The notes: generated by a model not told the origin, from the sequence alone. Shown: positions 8,835 through 20,854, counted from the first letter of the stretch. The stretch: 25,118 nucleotides of DNA from Actinomycetes bacterium (GCA_023412515.1 JAEYNO010000081.1:1-25118); one strand, 5' to 3'. A program made the numbers and translations.

Positions 8835-9629
8835 TCAGAGACCGACTGCGTGCGACTGGTAGCGCACGATCTTGGCGAACTCCTCGGGGTCGAGGCTCGC
8901 GCCGCCGACCAGAGCGCCGTCGACGTCCGGCTTCGCCATGATCGACGCGACGTTCGACGACTTCACGGAACCGCCGTACAGCACGCGGACCGCGTCCGCG
9001 GTGTCCTGGTCGTACAGCTCCGCGATGCGCACGCGGATCGCCTCGCACAGCTCCTGGGCGTCCTCCGGCGTGGCGGTCTCGCCCGTGCCGATCGCCCAGA
9101 CCGGCTCGTACGCCACGACGACCTCGCGGACCTGCTCGGCCGTCAGGCCCGCGAGCCCGCCGTCGAGCTGCGCGAGCGTCACGGGGACCTGCTCGCCCGC
9201 CTTGCGGACGTCGAGCTTCTCGCCGACGCACAGGATGGGCGCCAGGCCCGCGCCGAGCGCGTTCTTGACCTTCGCGTTGACGAGCTCGTCGGACTCCGCG
9301 TGGTACTCACGCCGCTCCGAGTGGCCGATGACGGCGTAGGTCACGCCGAGCTTCGTGAGGAACGCCGGGGCGATCTCACCCGTGTACGCGCCCGAGGTGT
9401 GCGCCGAGACGTCCTGGGCGCCGTAGACGATCTCGAGCTTGTCGGCGTCGACGAGCGTCTGCACGCTGCGCAGGTCCGTGAAGGGCGGGATCACCGCGAC
9501 CTCGACCGTGCTGTAGTCGTGCTTGGCGTCCTTGAGCGTCCACGCGAGCTTCTGGAGCGTCTGGATCGCCTGCTGGTGGTCCAGGTTCATCTTCCAGTTG
9601 CCCGCCATGAGCGGGGTGCGCTGGGCCAT
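8835..9629 (-). CDS. tpiA: Triosephosphate isomerase
   Basis: Interconverts dihydroxyacetone phosphate and glyceraldehyde-3-phosphate in glycolysis. The 264-residue TIM-barrel protein has the substrate-loop lysine K13 in NWKMN, the catalytic histidine H103 in IGHSERR, the catalytic base E175 in AYEPVWAIGTG (which also begins the flexible loop), and the phosphate-binding YGGSV and GALVGGASL near the C-terminus. ATG at 9629 lies 3 bases after the pgk stop, with GGAGGA placed inside the end of pgk, so the two genes are tightly linked. Length and all catalytic residues are normal. Confidence 0.98.
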   Translation of the reverse strand: MAQRTPLMAGNWKMNLDHQQAIQTLQKLAWTLKDAKHDYSTVEVAVIPPFTDLRSVQTLVDADKLEIVYGAQDVSAHTSGAYTGEIAPAFLTKLGVTYAVIGHSERREYHAESDELVNAKVKNALGAGLAPILCVGEKLDVRKAGEQVPVTLAQLDGGLAGLTAEQVREVVVAYEPVWAIGTGETATPEDAQELCEAIRVRIAELYDQDTADAVRVLYGGSVKSSNVASIMAKPDVDGALVGGASLDPEEFAKIVRYQSHAVGL

Positions 9630-9632
9630 GTC

Positions 9633-10832
9633 TCAGTCCTCCAGGACGGCGATGCCGGGGAGGGTCTTGCCCTCCAGGAACTCGAGGCTCGCGCCGCCAC
9701 CGGTCGAGATGTGGCCGAACTTCGACTCGTCGAAGCCGAGCGTGCGCACGGCCGCGGCGGAGTCGCCGCCACCGACGATCGTGAAGCCGCCGTTGGCCCC
9801 GGCGTCGACGAGCGCCTGCGCGACGGCCTTGGTGCCGCTCGCGAACGCCTCGAACTCGAACACGCCCGCCGGGCCGTTCCAGACGACCGTCTTGGCGTCG
9901 ACGATCTTCGACGCGAAGAGCTTCTCCGACTCAGGGCCGATGTCGAGACCCATCTGACCGTCCGGGATCGCGTCCGCGGCCACGACCGACGCCGGTGCGT
10001 CCGCCTTGAACTCGGGCGCGACGCGGATGTCGACCGGGAGGACGATCTCGACGCCCGACTCCTCGGCCTGCGCCAGGTAGCCCTTGACCGTGTCGATCTG
10101 GTCCTGCTCGAGCAGCGAGCTGCCGACCGAGTAGCCCTTGGCGGCGAGGAACGTGAACAGCATGCCGCCACCGATGACCAGGCGGTCCGCCTTCGTCAGC
10201 AGGTTCGAGATCACGCCCAGCTTGTCGGAGACCTTCGAGCCACCGAGCACCACGACGTAGGGGCGCTGCGGGTCCTCGGTCGCCTTCTTCAGCGACTCGA
10301 CCTCGTTGAGGACGAGCTTGCCGACCGCGTGCGGCAGCTTGAGCGCGACGTCGTACACCGACGCCTGCTTGCGGTGCACGACGCCGAAGCCGTCGGACAC
10401 GAACGCGTCCGCGAGGGAGGCCAGGTCGTCTGCCAGCGCGCCGCGCTCGGCGTCGTCCTTGCTCGTCTCACGCGCGTCGAAGCGGATGTTCTCCAGGAGC
10501 GCGATCTCGCCGTCCTGAAGCGCGGCGACGGTCTCCTTGGCGGACTCGCCGACGGTGTCCTTCGCGAGCGCGACGGGCTTGCCGAGCAGCTCCGACAGGC
10601 GCGTCGCGACGGGCGCCAGCGAGTACTTCTCGTCGGGCGCACCCTTCGGGCGGCCGAGGTGGGCGGTGACGACGACCCGGGCACCAGCCTCGAGCAGCGC
10701 GGTGAGCGTCGGGAGGGCCGCGCGCACGCGGCCGTCGTCGGTGATCGTCGTGCCGTCGAGCGGCACGTTGAAGTCGGAGCGGACGAGCACGCGCTTGCCG
10801 CGCAGGTCGCCGAGGTCCTCGATGGTCTTCAT
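9633..10832 (-). CDS. pgk: Phosphoglycerate kinase
   Basis: Transfers phosphate from 1,3-bisphosphoglycerate to ADP, the first ATP-yielding step of glycolysis. The 399-residue monomer shows the substrate-binding RSDFNVPLDG (18-27), TAHLGRPKG, the hinge-region ENIRF and VVWNGPAGVFE, and the nucleotide-site GGGDSAAAV near the C-terminus, all in the expected two-domain order. ATG at 10832 is preceded by GGAGAAGGA. It is separated from gap by about 120 bases containing a strong hairpin, and from tpiA by 3 bases. Confidence 0.98.
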   Translation of the reverse strand: MKTIEDLGDLRGKRVLVRSDFNVPLDGTTITDDGRVRAALPTLTALLEAGARVVVTAHLGRPKGAPDEKYSLAPVATRLSELLGKPVALAKDTVGESAKETVAALQDGEIALLENIRFDARETSKDDAERGALADDLASLADAFVSDGFGVVHRKQASVYDVALKLPHAVGKLVLNEVESLKKATEDPQRPYVVVLGGSKVSDKLGVISNLLTKADRLVIGGGMLFTFLAAKGYSVGSSLLEQDQIDTVKGYLAQAEESGVEIVLPVDIRVAPEFKADAPASVVAADAIPDGQMGLDIGPESEKLFASKIVDAKTVVWNGPAGVFEFEAFASGTKAVAQALVDAGANGGFTIVGGGDSAAAVRTLGFDESKFGHISTGGGASLEFLEGKTLPGIAVLED

Positions 10833-10871
10833 GAATCCTTCTCCGGGAGCGGACAGGGGCCGGGAACGACA

Positions 10872-10916
10872 GCGTCCGCGTGCGCCGGGGCCGGTGGCCA
10901 GGGCGCACGCGGACGC
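10872..10916 (-). terminator. Perfect 15-bp hairpin between gap and pgk
   Basis: Arms 10872-10886 and 10902-10916 are perfectly complementary (15 bp) with a 15-base loop, about 35 bases after the gap stop. There is no T-run. Since pgk and tpiA still follow in the same direction, it is more likely a partial terminator or mRNA 3'-end protector than an absolute stop. It parallels the hairpin after tkt. Confidence 0.7.
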
Positions 10917-10951
10917 ATGACGTGCTTACCGAGTGATCGGTGCGGTCGTCG

Positions 10952-11956
<1,005 letters not shown>

Positions 11957-12257
11957 TTGCCCTCCTCGGCACGCGCCGTGCTCATGCCGGCGCACACAGT
12001 TGGTGTTCGGTCACGCACGCCGCTGTGCGTCCCGGCCGCCACGCTCGCCACCCGCCGGACGTTGCCCAGCGTGTTGCGTCCTCGTTGCGATCGGATGACC
12101 CGAGCCTATACCCGGTGGCCCAGGTCACGCCCAAGACGAAGGTCCACCCTCCGACGTGTTCGCATGCTGGACCATCCGCGGACCGCCTCGCGGCCGGTCG
12201 TCGAGCGCCCCGACGTGCGCCGGCGCGCGGCGACCCGCGCCGCGGCCGTGCGGGACG
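11957..12257 (-). promoter_or_regulatory. whiA-gap intergenic region with candidate gap promoter
   Basis: No gene is visible in these 301 bases. On the minus strand TATAGGCTCG (12110-12101) contains a TANNNT -10. TTGGGC (12134-12129) lies 18 bases upstream of TATAGG, giving a plausible gap promoter with a leader of about 140 bases. A short inverted repeat GCACG-CGC-CGTGC (11969-11981) abuts the gap ribosome binding site. Closer to whiA, a 7-bp stem (12226-12232 with 12238-12244) is a weak candidate whiA terminator. Confidence 0.55.
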
Positions 12258-13238
12258 TCACAGGTCGAGCAGGTCCGGGCTCAGTCCCGCCTCGGTGTCG
12301 GGGATCCCGAGCTCGGCCGCGCGCCGGTCGGCGGTCGCCAGCAGGCGCCGGATCCGCCCGGCGACGGCGTCCTTGGTCAGCGCCGGCTCGGCGAGCTTGC
12401 CGAGCTCCTCGAGCGACGCCTCCTTGTGCGCGAGGCGCAGCTCGCCCGCCTGGCGCAGGTGCTCGGGCAGGTCGTCGCCGAGGATCTCGAACGCCCGCTC
12501 GACGCGTGCGCCGGCGGCCACCGCGGCGCGCGCCGAGCGCCGCAGGTTCGCGTCGTCGAAGTTCGCGAGCCGGTTCGCCGTGCCGCGGACCTCGCGCCGC
12601 ACGCGACGCTCCTCCCACACCAGCATCGTGTCGTGCGCGCCCAGCCGCGTGAGCATCGCGCCGATCGCGTCGCCGTCGCGGATCACGACGCGGTCGACGC
12701 CGCGCACGTCCCGCGCCTTCGCCGCGACGCCCAGCCGCCGCGCCGCGCCGACCAGCGCGAGCGCCGCCTCCGGCCCGGGGCACGTCACCTCGAGGGACGA
12801 CGACCGACCCGGCTCGGTGAGCGAGCCGTGCGCGAGGAAGGCGCCGCGCCAGGCCGCCTCGGCCTCGCCGACGCCCGCGGACACGACCTGCGGCGGGAGC
12901 CCCCGCACGGGGCGCCCCCGGTTGTCGAGCAGGCCCGTCTGCCGCGCGAGCGACTCGCCGTCCTTCACGACGCGCACGACGTACCGGCTGCCGCGGCGCA
13001 GCCCGCCGCCGGACACCACGATGATGTCGCTCTCGTGCCCGTACACCTCGGCGATCGCCTGCCGCAGGCGCCGCGCGGCGATCCCCGTGTCGAGCTCGGC
13101 CTCGATGACGATGCGGCCCGAGATGATGTGCAGGCCACCCGCGAACCGCAGGGTCGCCGAGATCTCCGCCTTGCGGCACGAGGTCTTGTCCACCTTGAGC
13201 CGGGCGAGCTCGTCCTTCACCTGTGCCGTGAGCGCCAT
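12258..13238 (-). CDS. whiA: DNA-binding protein WhiA
   Basis: Conserved Gram-positive regulator; in Streptomyces it controls sporulation septation genes with WhiB, and in other Gram-positives it is linked to cell division and chromosome segregation. The 326-residue product begins MALTAQVKDELARL. An N-terminal LAGLIDADG-endonuclease-like fold without nuclease function follows (with RKAEISATLRFAGGLHI). It ends in a helix-turn-helix region with ASLEELGKLAEPALTKDAVAGRIRRLL (around 275-305). ATG at 13238 fits the family start. A CAGGAT at 13250-13245 lies 6 bases upstream and could be a -10 for a leaderless mRNA or an AGGA ribosome-binding site. 78 bases separate it from yvcK. Confidence 0.96.
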   Translation of the reverse strand: MALTAQVKDELARLKVDKTSCRKAEISATLRFAGGLHIISGRIVIEAELDTGIAARRLRQAIAEVYGHESDIIVVSGGGLRRGSRYVVRVVKDGESLARQTGLLDNRGRPVRGLPPQVVSAGVGEAEAAWRGAFLAHGSLTEPGRSSSLEVTCPGPEAALALVGAARRLGVAAKARDVRGVDRVVIRDGDAIGAMLTRLGAHDTMLVWEERRVRREVRGTANRLANFDDANLRRSARAAVAAGARVERAFEILGDDLPEHLRQAGELRLAHKEASLEELGKLAEPALTKDAVAGRIRRLLATADRRAAELGIPDTEAGLSPDLLDL

Positions 13239-13244
13239 GCCGCA

Positions 13245-13250
13245 ATCCTG
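13245..13250 (-). promoter_or_regulatory. Candidate leaderless -10 before whiA
   Basis: CAGGAT, 6 bases from the whiA ATG, fits NANNNT at the distance that would start transcription on the A of ATG. The same hexamer and spacing occur before the YciI-like gene at 24790. AGGA inside it could instead act as a ribosome binding site. Confidence 0.35.
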
Positions 13251-13316
13251 CCACCGAGCGGGCCGTGGTCGTGACCGTCTCGTGACCCGATCTCGGCGGC
13301 TCCGCCCGGGTGCGCG

Positions 13317-14309
13317 TCAGCGTCCGGTGCGCGTCCCGACGTCGCCCAGGTAGTCCTCGACGACGTCCCGCAGCGCCGCCGCGAGACGCAGCGGGTCGTG
13401 CACGGCGCTCTGGTCGCCGCGCCGCACCTGCCGGACCAGCAGCTGCGCGCCCATCGTGGCGCAGAGGTCCGCGAGCTCGTCGACGTCCTCGACCGACGCC
13501 GGGTCCGCCACCACGGCGTGCACGGGCAGCTCGGGCGCGTGCGCGCGCAGCACCGCGAGGTGGTCCACGGCCCGCATGCCGACCGTCTCGTCGTCGGGGG
13601 TGAGGTTGAGCACGACGACGACGCGCGCGGTCGTCTCGAGCAGCGCCGAGCGCAGTGCGGGCACGAGCAGGTGCGGCAGCACCGACGTGTACCAGGAGCC
13701 GGGCCCCAGCACGACCCAGTCGGCCTCGCGCACCGCGTCGACCGCCTCGGGGCACGCCGGCGGGTCGACGGGGTCGAGCCGCAGCTGCGCGATGCGCCAC
13801 CCGGTCGTGGCCACGTGGGTCTGCCCCCGCACGACGTCGCGCTCCCCCGCGGGCCCGACGACGTCGGCCTCGATCCGCAGCGGCACGGCCGCCATCGGCA
13901 GCACCCGGCCGCGCGCGCCCAGCAGGCGGCCGACGAGGTCGAGACCCTCGACGGTGTCGCCGAACAGCTCCCACAGCGCGACGATCAGCAGGTTGCCCAC
14001 CGAGTGCCGGTCCAGCGGACCGTCGGACGAGAACCGGTGCTGCAGCAGGTCCCGCCAGGTGCGGCCCCACTCGGAGTCGTCGCACAGCGCCGACAGCGCC
14101 ATGCGCAGGTCGCCCGGCGGCAGCACGCCCAGCTCCTCGCGCAGCCGGCCGGATGACCCGCCGTCGTCCGCGACCGTCACGACGGCGGTGATGCGGTCGG
14201 TCATGAGCCGCAGCGCCGACAACGACGCGGAGAGCCCGTGCCCGCCGCCGAGCGCGACGACCGCGGGACGCGACGGGTCGCCGAACCGGCTCGCGTGCGG
14301 CGCGCTCAC
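13317..14309 (-). CDS. yvcK: YvcK/CofD-like protein (gluconeogenesis factor family)
   Basis: Member of the YvcK/YbhK/CuvA family, related to CofD (2-phospho-L-lactate transferase). The family is required in several bacteria for growth on gluconeogenic carbon and for normal cell-wall synthesis, and in some species binds UDP-sugars. The 330-residue product has GGGHGL (21-26), ADDGGSSGRLR (47-57), PPGDLR (64-69) and DHLAVLRAHAP further on. GTG at 14309 overlaps the rapZ stop as GTGA. Family members have no confirmed CofD-type activity. Position between rapZ and whiA is the classic conserved cluster. Confidence 0.93.
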   Translation of the reverse strand: MSAPHASRFGDPSRPAVVALGGGHGLSASLSALRLMTDRITAVVTVADDGGSSGRLREELGVLPPGDLRMALSALCDDSEWGRTWRDLLQHRFSSDGPLDRHSVGNLLIVALWELFGDTVEGLDLVGRLLGARGRVLPMAAVPLRIEADVVGPAGERDVVRGQTHVATTGWRIAQLRLDPVDPPACPEAVDAVREADWVVLGPGSWYTSVLPHLLVPALRSALLETTARVVVVLNLTPDDETVGMRAVDHLAVLRAHAPELPVHAVVADPASVEDVDELADLCATMGAQLLVRQVRRGDQSAVHDPLRLAAALRDVVEDYLGDVGTRTGR

Positions 14310-15247
14310 TCCTTGCCCAGGTCGCGCGCCGTGACCTGCACGCGGTGCCCGCGCTCGCGCAGGCGCGCGGCGATGGCCTCGCTGATGGCGACCGAGCGGT
14401 GCTTGCCGCCCGTGCAGCCCACGGCGATGGTCGCGTACCGCTTCTCCTCGTGCAGGTAGCCGTCGAGCACGGGCTCGAGCGCGTCGACGTAGCGGTCGAC
14501 GAACGTCACCGCGCCCGGCAGCCCCAGGACGTAGTCGCGCACGGGCGCGTCGCGGCCCGACAGGTGCCGCAGCTCGGTGATCCAGTACGGGTTGGACAGG
14601 AAGCGCACGTCGACGACGTGGTCGGCGTCGAGCGGGATGCCGTACTTGAAGCCGAACGACAGGACGGACACGTGCAGCACGTCCTCCGACGGGCCCGAGA
14701 CGCCCGCCCGGACGAGGCGGGCGAGGTCGTGCACGTTGAGGTCGGACGTGTCGATCACGGTGTCGGCGCGCTCGCGCAGGTCCGACAGGAGCGTCCGCTC
14801 GTGCGCGATGCCGTCGAGGATCCGACCGTCGCCCTGCAGCGGGTGCGGACGCCGCACCTGCTCGAAGCGCCGCACGAGCACCTCGTCGGACGCGTCGAGG
14901 AACAGCACGCGCAGCTCGACGCCGCGGCTCTGCAGGTCGTCGAGGACACCCGTGAGCGCGGCGAAGTACTCGCGGCCGCGCACGTCGATGACGGCCGCGA
15001 GCCGCTGCGCGGGGCCGCTGACCGGACCGCTGGTCAGCATGCCGACGAGGTGCGTGAGCATCTGCGCCGGCAGGTTGTCGACGACGTACCAGCCGAGGTC
15101 CTCCAGCACGGCCGCGGCGCGCGTGCGCCCCGCGCCCGACATCCCGGTGATGACCAGGACCTGCGGCAGCTCGAGGACGGGGGCCACGGTCGCGGCCTCG
15201 AGGGCGGGGATGCCCGCCGGCACGGTGATCGGCGACGGCTCGCTCAT
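14306..15247 (-). CDS. rapZ: RapZ-type RNase adapter / nucleotide-binding protein
   Basis: P-loop protein of the RapZ/YvcJ family. In enterobacteria RapZ senses glucosamine-6-phosphate and guides RNase E to the small RNA GlmZ; the actinobacterial role is not settled. The 313-residue product has a Walker-A-like GMSGAGRT (35-42), with R41 where many P-loops have lysine, which is common in actinobacterial members. It also has VVDNLP (55-60), IDVRGREYF, and the C-terminal domain with LSFGFKYGIP and GCTGGKHRSV. ATG at 15247 overlaps the uvrC stop as ATGA and the RapZ stop overlaps yvcK, so the three genes are translationally coupled. Confidence 0.95.
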   Translation of the reverse strand: MSEPSPITVPAGIPALEAATVAPVLELPQVLVITGMSGAGRTRAAAVLEDLGWYVVDNLPAQMLTHLVGMLTSGPVSGPAQRLAAVIDVRGREYFAALTGVLDDLQSRGVELRVLFLDASDEVLVRRFEQVRRPHPLQGDGRILDGIAHERTLLSDLRERADTVIDTSDLNVHDLARLVRAGVSGPSEDVLHVSVLSFGFKYGIPLDADHVVDVRFLSNPYWITELRHLSGRDAPVRDYVLGLPGAVTFVDRYVDALEPVLDGYLHEEKRYATIAVGCTGGKHRSVAISEAIAARLRERGHRVQVTARDLGKE

Positions 15248-17280
15248 GCACCCATCGTGCCAGGCGACGCCGCGGCTGCCTCGTCGGACCCGCCGGGAGT
15301 GGCGCCGGCGTCCGCCGCGCCCGGCTCGGCGGCCGGCGCGAGCGCGGCCACGACGGCCTCCGCCGTCCGTGCGCCCATGCCCGGCACCGTCGCGATCTCC
15401 TCGACGGACGCGGCGCGCAGCCGCTTGACCGAGCCGAAGTGCCGCAGCAGCGCGGCCTTGCGCGCCGGGCCGAGGCCCGGCACGTCGTCGAGCGCCGACG
15501 CCGTCATGCCCTTGCTGCGGCGCTTGCGGTGCGCCGTGATGGCGAACCGGTGGGCCTCGTCGCGCACGCGCTGCAGCAGGTAGAGGCCCTCGGAGCTGCG
15601 CTGCAGGATGACCGGGTACTCCTCCCCCGGCACCCACACCTCCTCGAGCCGCTTGGCCAGGCCGCACAGCGCGACGTCGTCGATGCCCAGCTCGGCCATC
15701 GCGGCCGCCGCGGCCGCGACCTGCGGCGGCCCGCCGTCCACGACGACGAGGTTGGGCGGGTACGCGAACCGGGCCGGACGACCGGTGCGCTCGTCGACCG
15801 GGCCGCTGCGCGGCGCGTCCTCGTCGTCCGTGTCGCCGAGGTCGAGGTCGTGGGACTCGGCGCGCTCGGCGAGGTAGCGCCGGAACCGGCGCGTGATGAC
15901 CTCGTGCATCGCCGCGGTGTCGTCCCGCGCGCCCTGGCCCTCCGGGCCGCGCACCGAGAACAGCCGGTACTCGCTCTTGCGCGCGAGCCCGTCCTCGAAC
16001 ACCACCATCGACGCCGACTGGTACGTGCCCTGGTTGTGCGACACGTCGTAGCACTCGATGCGCAGCGGCGCGCTCGGCAGGTCGAGCGCCTCCTGGATCT
16101 CGCGCAGCGCCTGGCTGCGCGTCGTGAGGTCGCCCGCGCGGCGCGTGCGGTGCAGCGCGAGCGCGTGCTCGGCGTTGCGCAGCACCGTCGCCGCGAGCTC
16201 GCGCTTGTCGCCCCGCTGCGGCACGCGCACGCTCACACGGCTGCCGCGCAGGCCGCTGAGCCAGGCCTGCACCTCGTCGAGGTTGGCGGGCAGCACCGGC
16301 ACGAGCACCTCGCGCGGGACCGCGCCGGGCGCCGTGCCGGCGTCCTCGCCGCCGTACACCTGCTGCAGCAGGTGCTCGACGAGCGCGGCGTCGTCGAGGT
16401 CCTCGACCTTCTCGACGACCCAGCCGCGCTGCCCCCGGATGCGGCCGTCGCGCACGTGGAAGACCTGCACGGCCGCCTCGAGCTCGTCGCCCGCCATCGC
16501 GAACAGGTCCGCGTCCGTGCCGTCGGACAGCACGACCGCGTTGCGCTCGGTCGCCTTCTCGAGCGTCGCGATGTCGTCGCGCAGCCGCGCGGCTCGCTCG
16601 AAGTCGAGCTCGGCGGCCGCCTCCTTCATGCGCGCCGTGAGGCGGCGCGTGAAGCGCGCGGTGTCGCCCGCCATGAAGTCGCAGAAGTCCTGCGCGAGCT
16701 GGTGGTGCTCGTCGACGCCGATCCGCCCGACGCACGGCGCCGAGCACTTGTCGATGTAGCCCAGCAGGCACGGCCGGCCCTGCTGCTTCGCGCGCTTGAA
16801 GACGCCTGCCGAGCACGTGCGCACCGGGAACACGCGCAGCAGGAGGTCGACCGTCTCGCGGATCGCCCACGCGTGCGCGTACGGCCCGAAGTAGCGCGTG
16901 CCGCGCCGCTTCGCCCCGCGCATCACCTGCACGCGCGGCACCTCGTCCGCCATGGTGACCGCGAGGTACGGGTAGGACTTGTCGTCGCGGTACTTGACGT
17001 TGAACCGCGGGTCGAACTCCTTGATCCACGAGTACTCGAGCGCGAGCGCCTCGACCTCGGTGCCGACGACGGTCCACTGCACCGAGGCCGCGGTCGTCAC
17101 CATCTGCTGCGTGCGCGGGTGCAGCCCCGCCAGGTCCTGGAAGTAGCTGTTGAGGCGGTTGCGCAGGCTCTTGGCCTTGCCGACGTAGACGACGCGGCCG
17201 TGCTCGTCGCGGAACCGGTACACGCCGGGGGCGTCGGGGATCTCCCCCGGCGCGGGACGGTAGGTCGCGGGATCGGCCAT
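15244..17280 (-). CDS. uvrC: Excinuclease ABC subunit C
   Basis: Makes both incisions in nucleotide excision repair after UvrA/UvrB damage recognition. The 678-residue product has an N-terminal GIY-YIG nuclease domain (GVYRF...VYVGKAKSLRNR, 19-42), a four-cysteine cluster (C156, C171, C179, C183), and a UVR domain (LDFERAARLRDDI). A C-terminal RNase H-like nuclease domain follows (ECYDVSHNQG around 405, VVDGGPPQ, HRFAITAHRKRR), then helix-hairpin-helix repeats (VPGLGPARKAALL, VPGMGARTAEAV). ATG at 17280 is chosen from the family start; 32 upstream in-frame codons are unconserved. A TAGGCT lies 7 bases upstream and no ribosome binding site is clear. First gene of the rapZ-yvcK group. Confidence 0.97.
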   Translation of the reverse strand: MADPATYRPAPGEIPDAPGVYRFRDEHGRVVYVGKAKSLRNRLNSYFQDLAGLHPRTQQMVTTAASVQWTVVGTEVEALALEYSWIKEFDPRFNVKYRDDKSYPYLAVTMADEVPRVQVMRGAKRRGTRYFGPYAHAWAIRETVDLLLRVFPVRTCSAGVFKRAKQQGRPCLLGYIDKCSAPCVGRIGVDEHHQLAQDFCDFMAGDTARFTRRLTARMKEAAAELDFERAARLRDDIATLEKATERNAVVLSDGTDADLFAMAGDELEAAVQVFHVRDGRIRGQRGWVVEKVEDLDDAALVEHLLQQVYGGEDAGTAPGAVPREVLVPVLPANLDEVQAWLSGLRGSRVSVRVPQRGDKRELAATVLRNAEHALALHRTRRAGDLTTRSQALREIQEALDLPSAPLRIECYDVSHNQGTYQSASMVVFEDGLARKSEYRLFSVRGPEGQGARDDTAAMHEVITRRFRRYLAERAESHDLDLGDTDDEDAPRSGPVDERTGRPARFAYPPNLVVVDGGPPQVAAAAAAMAELGIDDVALCGLAKRLEEVWVPGEEYPVILQRSSEGLYLLQRVRDEAHRFAITAHRKRRSKGMTASALDDVPGLGPARKAALLRHFGSVKRLRAASVEEIATVPGMGARTAEAVVAALAPAAEPGAADAGATPGGSDEAAAASPGTMGA

Positions 17281-17287
17281 GCGTCCG

Positions 17288-17293
17288 AGCCTA
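17288..17293 (-). promoter_or_regulatory. Candidate uvrC -10 element (leaderless)
   Basis: TAGGCT (17293-17288) fits TANNNT and is 7 bases from the uvrC ATG, so transcription would start at or near the start codon. The 8-mer TAGGCTCG is shared with the candidate tkt and gap promoters. No LexA-type box is visible here. Confidence 0.45.
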
Positions 17294-17357
17294 GTTCGCG
17301 GCACCGACAGGACCTCGCCGCCAGGCGACCACGGGGCGCGCGTGTGACGTGCACCAC

Positions 17358-17363
17358 TAGGGT
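17358..17363 (+). promoter_or_regulatory. Candidate osmC-family gene -10 element (leaderless)
   Basis: TAGGGT fits TANNNT and is 6 bases before the ATG at 17370, predicting a leaderless mRNA. AGGG could alternatively be read as a weak ribosome binding site. No strong -35 is visible. Confidence 0.4.
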
Positions 17364-17369
17364 CGGTGC

Positions 17370-17870
17370 ATGGCACAGCTGCTGCACCAGTACTCGGTGG
17401 ACCTCACGTGGACCGGCGCGGGCGACGCGGGCACCGCGACCTACACGTCGTACGGCCGCGACCACGCGCTGACGGCGGGCGGCAAGCCCGCCCTGCTGGG
17501 CACGTCGGACCCGCACTTCCGCGGCGACGCGGACCGCTGGTCGCCCGAGGACCTGCTCGTCGGCGCGCTCGCGCAGTGCCACATGCTGTGGTTCCTGCAC
17601 CTGGCGGCGAGCGCGGGCGTCGTCGTGGTCGGGTACGAGGACGCGGCGTCGGGCACCATGCGCATCGAGACCCAGGGGCAGGGCCAGTTCACCGAGGTCG
17701 TGCTGCGGCCGCGCGTGACCGTCCGCGGCGGCACGGCGCCCGACGGCCGAGCCGTGGACGACGCGCTGCTGGCGGACCTGCACCGCCGCGCGCACGAGCA
17801 CTGCTTCATCGCGCGGTCGGTCAACTTCACGGTGCGCCACGAGCCGGCGCCCGTGGTCGTCACCGCCTGA
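17370..17870 (+). CDS. OsmC/Ohr family protein
   Basis: Member of the OsmC/Ohr family, whose characterised members reduce organic or hydrogen peroxides using two reactive cysteines. The 166-residue product has the first cysteine C70 in the QCHMLWFLHLA helix and the second C145 in EHCFIARSVNF, with the usual SPEDLLVGALAQC context, so both redox residues are intact. It resembles the plain OsmC-like branch more than classical Ohr, but that split is not secure by eye. Divergent from uvrC by 89 bases and convergent with uvrA. A protective peroxidase between two repair genes is suggestive only. ATG at 17370 is the only sensible start. Confidence 0.9.
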   Translation: MAQLLHQYSVDLTWTGAGDAGTATYTSYGRDHALTAGGKPALLGTSDPHFRGDADRWSPEDLLVGALAQCHMLWFLHLAASAGVVVVGYEDAASGTMRIETQGQGQFTEVVLRPRVTVRGGTAPDGRAVDDALLADLHRRAHEHCFIARSVNFTVRHEPAPVVVTA

Positions 17871-17880
17871 GACGCCTCGC

Positions 17881-17913
17881 GGCGGGTGCGGGTCGCGCGA
17901 CCCGGCACCCGCC
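17881..17913. terminator. Bidirectional terminator between the osmC-family gene and uvrA
   Basis: GGCGGGTGC-GGGTCGC (17881-17896) pairs with GCGACCC-G-GCACCCGCC (17897-17913), 16 bp with one bulged G; the tip bases would open to form the loop. It sits between convergent stops at 17870 and 17934. Confidence 0.8.
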
Positions 17914-17933
17914 CCGAGCGACGCGTCAGGGCG

Positions 17934-20807
<2,874 letters not shown>

Positions 20808-20815
20808 AGCCGTGC

Positions 20816-20821
20816 AGTCTA
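20816..20821 (-). promoter_or_regulatory. Candidate uvrA -10 element
   Basis: TAGACT (20821-20816) fits TANNNT and lies 8 bases from the uvrA GTG, so the mRNA would begin at or next to the start codon. The -35 region at 17-18 bases further upstream overlaps the SOS box at 20839-20854. No ribosome binding site is present. Confidence 0.6.
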
Positions 20822-20838
20822 CGGCCGCCCTCCGACAA

Positions 20839-20854
20839 TCGCACACGTGTTCGA
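20839..20854. promoter_or_regulatory. LexA-binding SOS box upstream of uvrA
   Basis: TCGCAC-ACGT-GTTCGA matches the Gram-positive/actinobacterial LexA operator TCGAAC-N4-GTTCGA at 11 of 12 conserved positions, with one mismatch in the left half. It covers the predicted -35 region of the uvrA promoter, the right place for repression and DNA-damage induction. The divergent GH15 gene starts 85 bases away and is less likely to be the target. Confidence 0.8.

Noticed and set aside
15126..15149. Arginine instead of lysine in the RapZ Walker-A motif (GMSGAGRT)
   Set aside because: At first sight a dead P-loop, but actinobacterial family members commonly have GAGR here, so it is a lineage trait.
15439..17472. 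Long plus-strand frame opposite uvrC
   Set aside because: A GC-driven shadow; uvrC has all catalytic motifs in its own frame.
20808..20846. Longer uvrA start at an upstream ATG (20846)
   Set aside because: The extra 13 residues are unconserved and the codon lies within the LexA box, upstream of the predicted transcription start.
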